Shown: one piece after another, positions 47,176 to 60,700 of the stretch
Layout of the letters: every line of letters starts with the position of its first letter
Position numbering within the stretch: the stretch's first letter is position 1
NCBI RefSeq assembly: GCF_000829825.1
Contig: NZ_JXSL01000030.1
Span: 131,501-195,500 of the forward strand
Direction: 5' to 3'
Length of the DNA: 64,000 nt
DNA from: Paramagnetospirillum magnetotacticum MS-1
GTDB taxonomy: Bacteria > Pseudomonadota > Alphaproteobacteria > Rhodospirillales > Magnetospirillaceae
Notes under the pieces: generated by a model
Told to the model about the DNA's origin: nothing
Seen by the model: the letters and a program-made list of their open reading frames with translations, nothing else
Database searches by the model: none
Program-made: the position numbers and the translations under genes

Positions 47176-48522
47176 ATGAAGGTTCTGTTCAGCAATCCCC
47201 CGTGGTGGGGCGAAAAAGCCCTCTACCCCATGCCCGACGGCAGCCAGAAGCTGGTGCACCGCGCTGGCGTGCGCGCCGGGTCGCGATGGCCGTTCACCTT
47301 CTTCATGGGCAACGGCCCCGACGACTATCAGTTCGGCTCCTACCTGCCCTATCCCTATTTCCTGGGCCATGCCGCCACCTGGGCCAACCGCGAATTGGGC
47401 GGCAACGTCCAATTCCGCGATTCCATCGCGCTCCGGGAATCCTACGACAAGTACTACGAATTCCTGGATGCCGAGCGCTTCTCCCATATCGTCATCGAAT
47501 CCGCCTCGCCCAGTTGGGAACATGACAAGGGGGTGATCGGCGAGATCGCGCGGCGCCTGCCCCATACGCGCTTCATCATCACCGGCCCCATCACCTCGCA
47601 CGGCGAGGCGCTGCTGGACGAAGCCCCGAACATCCAGGCCACCGTGCGCGGCGAATACGAAAAAGGCGTCATCAAGGCGCTGAACGGGGCCAACGGCGTG
47701 GTGGATTTCGATCTGCTGACCGTGGCCGAGATGAATTCGGCCCCCTTCCCCTATTTCGACAGCGTCATCGCGCACCGCTATTGCGACACCAATCCGCGTG
47801 GTCAGCAATTCCCCCACGCCCAGGTGCTGTCCAGCCGCGGCTGCCCCTACAAATGCATCTTCTGCGTGTGGCCGGCGACCATGACCTCCAACGATCCGGA
47901 CGGCGGCGGCAAGCGCATCGTGCGCCAGTACGGAGCCGACTATATGGAGGCCTTCCTGACCGAGCTGGTGCAGAAATACGGCTTCCGCTCCATCTATTTC
48001 GACGACGACACGTTCAACCTGGGCGATCGCCACGTCGAGAAAATGTGCGCGGTGATGCGCAAGGTGGGCGTGCCGTGGTCGGCCATGTGCCGGGCCGACA
48101 CCTCCAGCTTCCATCTGTGGCAGGAAATGAAGGACAGCGGCTGCTTCGGGGTCAAGATCGGCTTTGAAAGCGGCAACCAGGAGGTGGTCGACAACATCGT
48201 CAACAAACGCCTTGATCTGGAAGAGGCCCGCAAGGTCGCCTTCGAAATCAAGCGCGTCGGCATGACGCTGCACGGCACCTTCACCTTCGGCCTGCCCGGC
48301 GAGACGCCCGAGCAGATGCAAGACACCGAAAACTACATGGCCACCCTGCCGCTGGACTCCTGCCAGAAATCCGGCTGCGCCGAGATCGAGGGCGCGCCCC
48401 TTCACACCCTGGGCCGCGTCTCCAATCTCAAGTCCTATCCGGGCGCAAAAATGGACGAAAACTACAGCCGCGAAACCGACGGCCAGATGAAATACGAGAA
48501 GATGAGATCCATACAGGCTTGA
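47176..48522 (+). CDS. B12-binding-type radical SAM enzyme
   Basis: Protein of 448 residues with 'C-x3-C-x2-C' in 'RGCPYKCIFCVWP' near residue 226, which ligates the 4Fe-4S cluster. An N-terminal Rossmann-like region ('LFSNPPWWGEKAL ... HIVIESASP') resembles cobalamin-binding domains of BchE/HpnJ-type enzymes. Such enzymes do C-methylations and ring rearrangements on lipids, sugars or cofactors. It follows the glycosyltransferase by 15 bp, so it may tailor the same glycan. Confidence 0.85.
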   Translation: MKVLFSNPPWWGEKALYPMPDGSQKLVHRAGVRAGSRWPFTFFMGNGPDDYQFGSYLPYPYFLGHAATWANRELGGNVQFRDSIALRESYDKYYEFLDAERFSHIVIESASPSWEHDKGVIGEIARRLPHTRFIITGPITSHGEALLDEAPNIQATVRGEYEKGVIKALNGANGVVDFDLLTVAEMNSAPFPYFDSVIAHRYCDTNPRGQQFPHAQVLSSRGCPYKCIFCVWPATMTSNDPDGGGKRIVRQYGADYMEAFLTELVQKYGFRSIYFDDDTFNLGDRHVEKMCAVMRKVGVPWSAMCRADTSSFHLWQEMKDSGCFGVKIGFESGNQEVVDNIVNKRLDLEEARKVAFEIKRVGMTLHGTFTFGLPGETPEQMQDTENYMATLPLDSCQKSGCAEIEGAPLHTLGRVSNLKSYPGAKMDENYSRETDGQMKYEKMRSIQA

Positions 48523-48748
48523 CCCGACATACTCCCATCCAGGCCCCGGCTGCGGCAGGCAAAAAGTATATGCGCCTGTTTCGCAGCTGGCGGAATCCCG
48601 CAGATTTCAACGAGATCGGCTGAATCCATTAGCCACAAATTCGTTGCGTCCGGGCCTGCATTTTGGTAGTTAATTAACCTGAGTGGCAATATGTTTTAAG
48701 CGAGCGAGCGTCCGAAGCGGCGCGTAAATCTCCAGAAAGGGGGTAGCC
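48523..48748. other. Leader region of the giant repeat gene
   Basis: 226 bp without a gene. It contains GTTAATTAAC (a perfect palindrome near 48669-48678) and ends with AAAGGGGG, the ribosome site for the GTG at 48749. No terminator was found after the radical SAM gene, so read-through into the repeat gene is possible. Confidence 0.5.
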
Positions 48749-51700
48749 GTGGTTTCTTCAGTCACATTCCAGTCGGCCGCTGCGATCGCAGCACTGACGA
48801 CGACGAACATCGCGGCGTGGGACACCACGGACATCGCAGCGCTGGTCTCCACCCAGCTGCAAGCGCTGACCGTCACCCAGATCCAGGCCCTGGAAACCAC
48901 CGACATTGCGGCACTGAGCACCACCCAGCTCAGTGTGCTGAGTTCGACTCAGGTCGCGGCCTTCGACAATACCCAGATCGTGTTCAGCGCAGCCCAGCTC
49001 GGCGTTCTCAACGCCTCGCAGCTTGGCGCCTTCTCGACCTCGGACATTGCCGCCATCACCAGCACGGCCATCAGCGGCCTGACCACCACTCAGATCGGCA
49101 GCCTGGCCAACACCCTGCTGAATTCCATCGACACCACCGACGTCGCTCTGCTCAGCACCACTCAGCTTTCCGTTCTCAAGACCTCGCAGCTCGCCGCTCT
49201 CTCGACCACCAACATCAACGCGCTCTCCACCACCTCTCTCGCTGGATTGAGCGCGGCCCAGGTGGCCGGATTGACCACCACCCAGGTGGCCGGACTGACC
49301 ACCACCCAGACGGCCGCCCTGGCCACCACCGAACTGAACGGCCTGTCCACCACCCAGCTCAACAGCCTGACCACCACCAATCTGGCGGCCCTGACCACCA
49401 CCCAGCTGTCCGGCATTTCCGCGGCCCAGGTATCCGCCCTGTCCACCTCGACGCTGAACGCCCTGTCGACCACCGGACTGGCGGGCCTGACCAGCACCCA
49501 GACCAACAGCCTGACCTCCACCCAGGTCGGCGGCCTGACCACCACCAATCTGAACGCGCTGGAAACCACCGATCTGGCCGCGCTGTCGTCGACCGCCCTC
49601 ACCGGCCTGACCACAACTCAGACGGGAGCTTTGACCACCACCTCGGTCTCGGCCCTGACCACCACCGAGGTCGGCGCCCTGACGGTGACCCTGCTGAACT
49701 CGTTGACCACCACCAATGTGGCGACGCTGACCTCGACTCAGATCACCGGGCTGAATTCCGCGCTTTTGGCCGGTCTGACCACTTCCAATCTGGCATCGCT
49801 GGCCACCACCACGCTGGCCTCGATCACCACCTTGCAGCTGCGCGGCCTGACCACAACCCAGGCGGGAGCTCTGAGTTCCACCCAGGTGACCAATCTGACC
49901 TCCACCCAGGTGGGGGCTTTGGCCGCTTCGGCCATCAACTCGCTGACCACCACGTCGCTGAACACCCTGTCCACCACTCAGCTCAGCAGCATCACCACCA
50001 GCACCCTGAGCAGCCTCAACACCACCACGCTCAACGCGCTGCGGACCACCAGCATCGCCGGCCTGACCACCGGCCAGGTGCGCGGCCTGACCGAGACCCA
50101 GATCGGCGGCCTGACCACCACCCAGATCAACGCCTTCGAAACCACCGATATCGCGGCGCTGTCCACCACTCAGACGGCCACGCTGACCACCACCCAACTG
50201 GCGGCGTTGAACTCCACCAATGCCAGCGCCCTGACCGTCACCGAAATCAAGTCCCTGTCCGCCCAGCAGTTGTCCGCCCTGGCCACCACGGCGGCGGCCG
50301 AACTGTCCACCACCCAGGTGGGTGCCTTCACCAGCGTTCAGCTTCAGGGTCTGTCCACCACCACATTCAACGCTCTGTCCACCACCGCCGTGGCGGGCAT
50401 TTCCGCGACCCAGGCCCAGAGTCTGTCTTCGACCCTGCTGGCCGGGCTGACCACCACCACCCTGGGCGCCATCGAATCCACCGATCTGGCCGCCGTCACC
50501 ACCACCGCGCTGAATTCCCTGACCACCACCAATGTGGCGCAGCTGACCAGCACCCAGCTGGCGGGCCTCAAGGCCAGCCAGGTCTCGGGCCTCACCACCA
50601 CCAAGCTCAACGCGCTGACCACCACCAATGTGGCCGAGTTGCTCGTCACCCAGATCAAGGCGCTGACCACGGCGCAGGTGTCGGGGCTTTCCACCACCCA
50701 GCTCAACGCGTTCGAGACCACGGATTTCGCCACTCTGAGCGCCGCCCAGGTCAGTTCCTTGACCACCACCCAGGTGGCCGGACTGACCACCGCCCTGGTG
50801 GATACCCTGACCATCACCGAGGCCAAGGCGCTTTCCACCACCCAGCTGAACGCCCTGACCACCACCAATGCCGCCGAGCTGTCCACCACCCAGGTGGGGG
50901 CCCTGTCCACGGCCCAGGTGTCCGGCCTCAGCACCACCAATCTCAATTCCTTGTCCACGACCTCGCTGGCGGGCCTGTCGGCCACCCAGGTCAAGTCGCT
51001 GTCCACCACCCAGATCGGCGGGCTTTCCACCACGCAGGTTGACGCGCTGGAATCTGGGGACCTGGCGAACCTGACGGCGACACAGCTCAACGCGCTGTCG
51101 ACCACCAATGTGGCCGAACTGTCGACCACCCAGATCGACGCCCTGACCAAGACCCAGGTGGCGGGCCTGTCCACTACGGTGTTGAACGCCCTGGACACCA
51201 CCGATCTGGCCGAACTCTCGGTCACTCAGGTGCGTTCGCTGACCAGCGCCCAGGTTTCGGGCCTGTCCACCACCCAGCTCAATGCCCTGGAGACCACCGA
51301 CGTCGCCGCCCTGCTCGGCACTCAGGTTTCCGGTCTGACCACGACCCAGGTCTCCAGCCTGACCACCACCCAGGTGAGCAGCCTGTCCAGTTCCGTGGTG
51401 CGCGCCCTGACCGCCACCCAGTTCAATGCCCTGACCACCACCACCCTGGCTCAGTTGACCACGACCCAGGCCACCGCGCTGACCACCACCCAGGTCACCG
51501 GTCTGTCCACCACGGCATTGAACACGCTGAACACCACCACCTTGGCCTCGCTCACCGCGACCCAGGCCAAGAGCCTGACCACCACCCAGGTGGCCGCGCT
51601 CACCACCACTCAGGCGGTGGCTCTGTCCACCACCGAGCTGGCGGCGCTGACCGCCACGACCGTCAATTCGCTGACCACCACCAATACGGCGCTGCTGACC

Positions 51701-54700
51701 ACCGCCCAGATCGACGCCCTGACCAAGACTCAGGTCACCGGACTGGCGACCACCACCCTGAATGCGCTGACCACCACCAATATCGCCGAGCTGTCCACCG
51801 CCCAGGTGCGCTCGCTGACCGCCACCCAGATCGGCGGCCTGACCACCACCAAGATCAACGCCTTCGAGACCACCGATCTGGCGGCCCTGACCGCCGATCA
51901 GGTCGCGGGCCTGACCACCACCCAGATCGCTGCGCTGACCACCACCCAGGTGAGCGCGCTGACCACGGCCGAGGCCAAGGTCCTTACCTCTACCCAGCTG
52001 AACGCGCTGACCACCACCAATGTGGCGACGCTGACCACCACCCAGGTCAGTGGCCTGACCACCAATCAGGTCGCCAATCTCAGCACCACCAACCTCAATG
52101 CCCTGTCGACCACCGCCCTGGCCGGGCTTAACGCCACCCAGGCCACGAGTCTGACCACCACCCAGGCCGCCGCCCTGACCACCACCGCGCTGGGCGCCCT
52201 GGAAACCACCGACCTGTCCAAGCTGTCGGCCACGACGCTGAACGCGCTGACCACCACCAATGTGGCGGCATTGTCCACCACCCAGGTGGCCGGGCTGAGC
52301 AACACTCAGGTGGCGGGTCTGTCCACCACCCAGCTGAACGCTCTCGAGACCACCGACGTGGCGGCGCTGTCCACCGCCCAGGTGCGCAATCTGAACGCCA
52401 CCCAGGTGGCGGGCCTGTCCACGACCCAGCTGAATGCTTTCGAGACCACCGATATCGCGGCCCTGACCGCGACCCAGGCGACCAATCTGACCACCACGCA
52501 GGTGGGCGCATTGACCACCACTTCGGTGGACAATCTGGGCACCGCCCAGATCAAGGCCCTGTCGGTGACCCAGTTCAACGCCCTGTCGACCACCAGCGCG
52601 GCAGAACTGACCACCACGCAGCTCAGCTCGCTGACCCACCACCCAGGTGAGTTCGCTGTCCACCACCAACCTGAATGCGCTGTCGACCACCGCCGTGGCG
52701 GGCTTCAGCGTTACCCAGGCCAAGACTCTGACCACCACCCAGGTGGGGGCGTTGACCACCACCCAGGCGACGTCGCTGTCCACGGCGGAATTGGGCGCGC
52801 TGAACGCCACCGTGTTCAACGCCCTGTCCACCACCAATGTGGCGGCGCTGTCGACCACCCAGCAGAGCGGCCTGTCGGCCACCGTGGTCAGCGGCCTCGG
52901 CACCACCACGCTGAACGCGCTCGACACCACTGGCATCGCGGCACTGACCACCTCCCAGGTGCGTAACCTGACCGCCACCCAGATCGCGGGCCTGACCACC
53001 ACCACGGTCAATGCGCTTGAGACCACCGATATCGCGGCGCTGACCGCGACCCAGGTCACGGGCTTCACCACCACCCAGATCGCCGCACTCACCACCACCA
53101 ACGCGGCGGCGCTCTCCACCGCCGAGATCAGCGCGCTGACCTCGACCCAGCTGAACGCGCTGACCACCACCGACTCGGCGGCGCTGACCAGCACCCAGGT
53201 GGGCAGCCTGACCTCCGCCCAGCTGGGCGCCCTGTCGACCACCAATCTGAATGCCCTGGCCAGCACCGGCATCGCGGTCCTGAACCGCACCCAGGCCCAG
53301 AGTCTGACCACCACTCAGGCGGCGGCCCTGACCACCACGGCCACCAACGCCCTGTCCAGCACCAGCATCGCGGGCGTCAGCGCCACCTTGCTGAACGCGC
53401 TGACCACCACCAATGCCAACGCCCTGTCCAGCACTCAGGTTTCGTCGCTGACCGTCACCCAGGTTTCGGGCCTGTCGACGTCCAACCTCAATGCGCTGAC
53501 CACCACCAACGTGGCGACCCTGACCACGACCCAGGTCAAGAACCTGACCACGGCCCAGGTGGGCGGCCTGACCACCACCCAGGTCAACGCTCTCGAAACC
53601 ACCGATATCTCGGTGCTGACCACCAGTCAGGCCGCGGCGGTCACCACGACCCAGTTGGCCGCGCTGAACTCGACCAACGCCGCGGCGCTGACCACGACGG
53701 CTCTGCGCACCCTGACCGCCACACAGTTGAACGCGCTGTCGACCACCGATGCCGGGTCGCTGACCACCACCCAGGTGTCGTCGCTGACCACCGCTCAGGT
53801 TGCCGGGCTGTCGACCACCAACCTGAACGCCCTGACCACTTCGGCCATCGGCGAACTGAGCTCCACTCAGGCCCAGAGCCTGACCACCACCCAGACCGCG
53901 GCTCTGACCACCACCCAGTTGGGGGCCCTGCAGACCACCGATCTGGCGGCGGTCACCGCGACCTCGTTGAACGCGCTGACCACCACCAATGTGGCGGCCC
54001 TGACCACCACCCAGGCGTCCAGCCTGTCCACCGCCCAGGTCTCTGGCCTGAGCACCACGGTTCTGAACGCCCTGACCACCACCGATGTGGCGGCCCTGAC
54101 CACCACCCAGGTGCGGAGTCTGACCGCGACCCAGATCGGCGGCCTGACCACCACCAAGATCAACGCCCTGGAAACCACCGATCTGGCGGCCCTGACCTCG
54201 GTCCAGGTCGGCGGCTTCACCACCACCCAGTCGGCGGCCCTGGCCACCACCGCGGTGACGGAGTTGACCTCGGCGGAGGTGGGCGCCCTGTCGACCAGCA
54301 ACCTGAACGCCCTGACCACCACCAATACGGCCTTGCTGTCGACCACCCAGGCTGGCGCGCTGAGTTCGGTGACTGTCGGCGGTCTGTCGACCACCAATCT
54401 GAACAGCCTGTCCACCACCACCCTGGCGGGCCTCACCGCCACCCAGTTGCGTGGCCTGACCACCACCCAGACCGGCGCGCTGACCACCACGGCGGCGGCG
54501 GCCCTGAATTCCGCGGTCATCACCATCCTGACCGCGACCCAGCTCAATGCGCTGTCGACCACCAGCCTGGCGGGCCTGACCAGCACCCAGGTGGCCAGCT
54601 TCAGCACCACCCAGGTCAGCGGCCTGAACACCACCACGCTGAACGCCCTGGAAACCACGGATGTTGCGTCGCTCACCACGACCCAGGTCCGGAGTCTGAC

Positions 54701-57700
54701 CACCGCCCAGATCGCTGGCCTCAGCACCACCAATCTGAACGCCTTTGTGACCACCGACGTGGCCGCGCTGACCTCGGCCCAGGTGGCGGCCTTCACCACC
54801 ACGCAGGCCAATGCGCTGACCACCACCGGCGTGGGCGCCCTGACCTCCACCGAAGTGGCGTCGCTCTCCACGTCCCAGATCAACGCGCTGACCACCACCA
54901 ATGTGGCGACGCTGACCACCACCCAGTTGTCCGCCGTCGCCTCCGCGACCGTGGGCGGCCTCAGCACCACCGCTCTCAACGCCCTGGCAACCACGGCCAT
55001 CGCTGGCCTGTCGTCCACCCAGGTGTCGGGCGTGACCTCGACCCAGTCCGCCGGCCTCAACACCACCGCGCTGGGCGCCATCGAGACCACCGATCTGCGC
55101 GCCATCACCGCGACCGCGTTGAACGCCCTGACCACCACCAATGTGGCGGCGCTGTCGACCACCCAGGTGGACAGCCTGACCACCACTCAGGTGTCCTCGC
55201 TGAACACCACCACGCTGAACGCCCTGGAAACCACCGACGTCGCGGCGCTGAATACCACCCAGGTGCGCAACCTGACGGCGGGTCAGATCTCCGGCTTGAC
55301 CACCACCCAGGTCAATGCCTTCGAGACCACGGATATCGGTGCGCTGACGGCGACGCAGGTCACCAACCTGACCTCCACGCAGACGGGGGCGTTGAACACC
55401 ACCGCGCTGTCGGGCATCACCTCGACCCAGGTCAACGCGCTGTCGACCACCCAGGTCAACGCACTGTCGACCACCAATGCCGCGGCCCTGTCCACCGCCC
55501 AGGCAGACGGCTTGTCCGCCAATCAGATCGGCGGTCTGACCACCACCTTGATCAACGCTCTGGCCACCACCACCCTGGGCAGCCTGAGCTCGAGCCAGGC
55601 GGCGGGCCTGACCACCACCCAGGCGGCGGGTCTGACCACCACCTCGGTCACCCAGCTGACCACCACCGAGCTGTCTGGCATCAACGCCACAGTGCTGAAC
55701 GCGCTGACCACCACCGGCGTGGCCAATCTGTCGACCACCCAGGTCGGCCAGTTGACCGCGACCCAGGTCTCCGGTCTCGCCACCACCGCGCTGAACGCCC
55801 TGACCACCACCGACGTCGCGTCGCTGTCCACCACCCAGGCCCGGAGTCTGACCACGGACCAGGTGGCCGGGTTGACCACCACCCAGGTGAACAACCTCAG
55901 CACCACCGATCTCGGCGCCCTGACCAACGCCCAGGTCACCAGCCTGACCACCACCCAGACCGGGGCCCTGAACACCACGGCGCTGTCTGGCATCACCTCG
56001 ACCGGCATCAACCAGCTGTCGACCACCCAGTTGAACGCGCTGACCACCACCAATGCGGCGGCGCTGTCCACCACCCAGTTGGATGGCCTGAGCGCCAACC
56101 AGTTGGGCGGCCTGACCTCGACGACCTTGAATGCCCTGTCCACCACGGGTCTGGACAGCCTGTCCTCGACCCAGGCGGCTGGCATCACCTCGACGCAGTC
56201 CGCGCTTCTGACCACCACCGCGCTGGGCGCCATCGGGACGACCGATCTGCGGGCCATCTCGGCCACGGTGCTGAACAGCCTGACCACCACCAATGTGGCG
56301 GCGCTGTCCACCACCCAGGTCAGCAGCCTGACCACCACCCAGGTGTCCGGCCTCGACACCACGCAGTTGAACGCCCTCGAGACCACCGACGTGGCGTCGC
56401 TGACCACCACCCAGGCGCGTGCACTGACCACGGCCCAGGTCGCGGCCCTGAACACCACCCAGGTCAACAACCTGTCGACCACGGATGTGGGCGCCCTGAC
56501 CAATACCCAGGTCAGCAACCTCACCACCACGCAGACCGGGGCTCTGACCACCACCGCGCTGTCGGGCATCACCTCGACCCAGGTGGGCGCCCTGTCCACT
56601 ACCCAGCTGAATGCGCTGTCGACCACCGACTCGGCGGCTTTGAGCACCACGCAGCTGACCGGCCTGACCGCCACCCAGTTCGGCGGCCTGTCCACCACCA
56701 CGCTGAACGCCCTGTCCACCACCGGCGTGGCCAGCCTGTCCTCGACCCAGGTGGCTGGCATCAGCACCACTCAGGCCGCGGCCCTGACCACCACCCAGGT
56801 CACCGCCATCGAAACCACGGATCTGCGCGCTCTGACCGCCACCGTGCTGAACGCTCTGACCACCACCAATGTGGCGGCGCTGACCACTACCCAGGTTGAC
56901 TCCCTGACCACCACCCAGGTGTCGGGCCTCTCCACCACGCAGCTGAATGCCTTGGAGACCACCGATGTGGCCGTGCTCAGCACGACCCAGGTCCGGAGTC
57001 TGACCACGACCCAGGTCTCGGCGCTGAACACCACCCAGGTCAACGCCCTGACCACCACCGATGTCAGCGCTCTGACCACCACGCAGGTCGGCAGCATCAC
57101 GACCACCCAGACCGGCGGCCTGAACACCACCGCTCTGTCGGGCATCACCTCGACCGAGGTGAACGCGCTGTCGACCAGCCAGATCAACGCGCTGAGCACC
57201 ACCAACGCGGCGGCACTGACGGCCACCCAGATCAGCGGCCTGACCACCACTGTGGTCGCGGGCCTCAACACCACCACCTTGAACGCGCTGTCCACCACGG
57301 GCGTGGCAAGTCTGTCCTCGACCCAGGCGGCCGCCATCACCAGCACCCAGTCGGCAGCCCTGACCACCACCCAGCTCGGCGCCCTCGAGACCACCGATCT
57401 GGCGGCCGTCAGCACCACGGCTCTGAACACCCTCAGCACCACCAATGTGGCGGCGCTGTCCACCACCCAGGTGAGCAGCCTGGCGGTCGGCCAGGTGTCG
57501 GGCCTCGACACCACCCAGCTGAACGCCCTGGAAACCACGGATGTGGCGTCTCTGACCACCACTCAGGCGCGCTCGCTGACCACTACCCAGATCGGCGGAC
57601 TGACCTCGACCCAGGTCAACAACCTGTCGACCACCGATGTGGCGTCTCTGACCACCACTCAGCTCACCGGCGTGACCACCACCCAGGTGTCCAAGCTGAC

Positions 57701-60700
57701 CTCGACCCAGCTCGGCGCTCTGACCACCACCCAGGTGGCGTCGCTGGCGGCCACCCAGGTGGATGCGCTGTCGACCACCAATATCGCGGCCCTGTCCACC
57801 ACCCAGATCGGCGCCCTGACCACCGGTCAGGTCGGCTCGGTCGCCACCACCACCCTGAACGCCCTCGAAACGACCGATGTGGCGGTGCTGTCCACCACCC
57901 AGGTCCGCAGCCTGACCACCACCCAGATCGGCGGACTGACCAGCGTCCAGGTCAACAACCTGTCGACCACCGATATCGCGGCTCTGACCACCACCCAGGT
58001 GACGGGCGTGACCACCACCCAGGTCGGCGCCCTGAACACCACCGCGCTGTCGGGCATCACCTCGACCGAGATCAACGCGCTGTCCACCACCCAGGTGAAC
58101 GCGCTGTCGACCACCAATGCGGCGGCCCTGACCGCGACGCAGCTTGACGGCCTGACCACCACTCAGGTGGGCAACCTCAGCACCACCAACCTGAACGCCC
58201 TGTCCACCACGGGCGTGGCAAGCCTGAGCGCCACCCAGGCGGGGGCCATCACCTCGACCCAGACGGCGGCTCTGAGCACCACTCAGCTGACCAACCTGAC
58301 CACCACCGAGGTCAGCGGGCTGACGGCAACCGCCATCAACTCGCTGTCCACCACCGATGTGGCGGCCATCTCCACCACCCAGTTGAGCGCGCTGACCACC
58401 ACCCAGGTGAGCAACCTCAGCACCACCACGCTGAACGCCCTGACCACCACCGATGTGGCGGCCATCTCCACCACCCAGGTGCGCTCGCTGACCACCACCC
58501 AGATCGCCGGGCTGACCAGCGTCCAGGTCAACAACCTGTCGACCACCGATATCGCGGCGCTGACCACCACCCAGGTGTCCGGCGTGACCACCACCCAGGT
58601 CGGCGCCCTGAACACCACCGCGCTGTCGGGCATCACCTCCACCGAGGTGAACGCGCTGACCACCACCCAGGTCAACGCGCTGACCACCACCAACGCGGCG
58701 GCCCTGTCGGCCACCCAGATCGATGGCCTGACCACCGCCCATGTGGCCGGTCTCAGCACCACCAATCTGAACGCCCTGTCCACCACCGGCGTGGCAAGCC
58801 TGAACTCGACCCAGGTCGCGGCCCTGCTCACCACTCAGATCGCGGCCCTGTCCACCACCCAGCTGGGTGCGGTCGAGACCACCGATCTGACGGCCCTGGC
58901 CGCCACCCAGGTGGATGCGCTGTCGACCACCAATATCGCGGCCCTGTCCACCACCCAGGTGGGCGCCCTGACCACCGCTCAGGTCGGCACCCTGGCCACC
59001 ACCACCCTGAACGCTCTGGAAACCACCGATGTGGCGGTCCTGTCGACCACCCAGGTGCGCTCGCTGACCACCACCCAGGTGGACGGGCTGACCAGTGTCA
59101 AGATCAACGCCCTGTCGACCACCGACATCGCGGCTCTGACCACCACCCAGGTCACCGCCGTCACCAGCACCAACGTCGCCGCCCTGACCACCACCTCGGT
59201 CTCGGCCATCACCTCCACCGAGGTGAGCGCGCTCTCGACGACCCAGATCAACGCGCTGACCACCACCAACGTGGCCACGTTGACCACCACCCAGTTGGAT
59301 GGCCTGACCTCCACCAACGTGTCTGATCTGACCACCACCGTTCTCAACGCCCTGTCGACCACGGGCGTGGACAGCCTGAACGCCACTCAGATCGCGGCTT
59401 TGACCTCGACCCAGACGGCCGGTATCACCTCCGTCAAGCTGGGCGCCCTCAACACCACCGAGGTGGCGGCCCTGTCCGCGACCGCGGTCAACGGCCTGAC
59501 CACCACCAATGTGGCGGCTCTGACCACCACCCAGGTTGGCGCCCTGACCACCACCCAGATCAGCGGCCTCAGCACCACCACGCTGAACGCGCTTGAAACC
59601 ACCGACCTGGCGACCCTGTCCACCACCCAGGCCCGCGCCCTGACCACCACTCAGATCGCCGGTCTGACCAGCGTCCAGGTCAACAACCTGTCGACCACCG
59701 ATATCGCGGCCCTGACCACCACCCAGGTGACGGGCGTGACCACGACCCAGGTCGGCGCACTGAACACCACCGCTCTGTCGGGCATCACCTCGACCGAGAT
59801 CAACGCGCTGACCACCACCCAGGTTAACGCGCTGACCACCACCAACGCGGCGGCCCTGTCGGCCACTCAGATCGATGGCCTGACCACCGCCCATGTGGCC
59901 GGTCTCAGCACCACCAATCTGAACGCCCTGTCCACCACCGGCGTGGCAAGCCTGAACTCGACCCAGGTCGCGGCCCTGCTCACCACCCAGATCGCGGCCC
60001 TGACCAGCACCCAGCTGGGTGCGGTCGAGACCACCGATCTGGCGGCCCTGTCCGCCACCCAGGTGGACTCGCTGTCGACCACCAATATCGCGGCCCTGTC
60101 CACCACCCAGGTGGGCGCCCTGACCACCGCTCAGGTCGGCACCCTGGCCACCACCACCCTGAACGCCCTGGAAACCACCGATGTGGCGGTCCTGTCGACC
60201 ACCCAGGTGCGCTCGCTGACCACCACCCAGATCGCCGGACTGACCAGCGTCAAGGTCAACGCCCTGTCGACCACCGACATCGGCGCACTGACCACCACCC
60301 AGGTGTCCGGCGTCACCACCACCCAGGTCGGCGCCCTCACCACCACGGCGCTGTCGGGCATCACGTCCACCGAGGTGAACGCGCTGACCACCACCCAGGT
60401 CAACGCGCTGACCACCACCAATGCGGCCGCGCTGTCGACCACCCAGGTGTCGGGTCTGACCACCGCCCAGGTGGCCGCTCTCAGCACCACCAACCTGAAC
60501 GCCCTGTCCACCACCAGTGTGGCTGGCCTCAACTCGACCCAGTTGGGCGCTCTGCTCACCACCCAGATCGCGGCGCTGACCACCACCCAGCTGGGGGCGG
60601 TCGAAACCACCGATCTGGACGCACTGGCCGCCACCCAGGTGGATGCGCTGTCGACCACCAATATCGCGGCCCTGTCCACCACCCAGGTGTCCAGCCTGAC

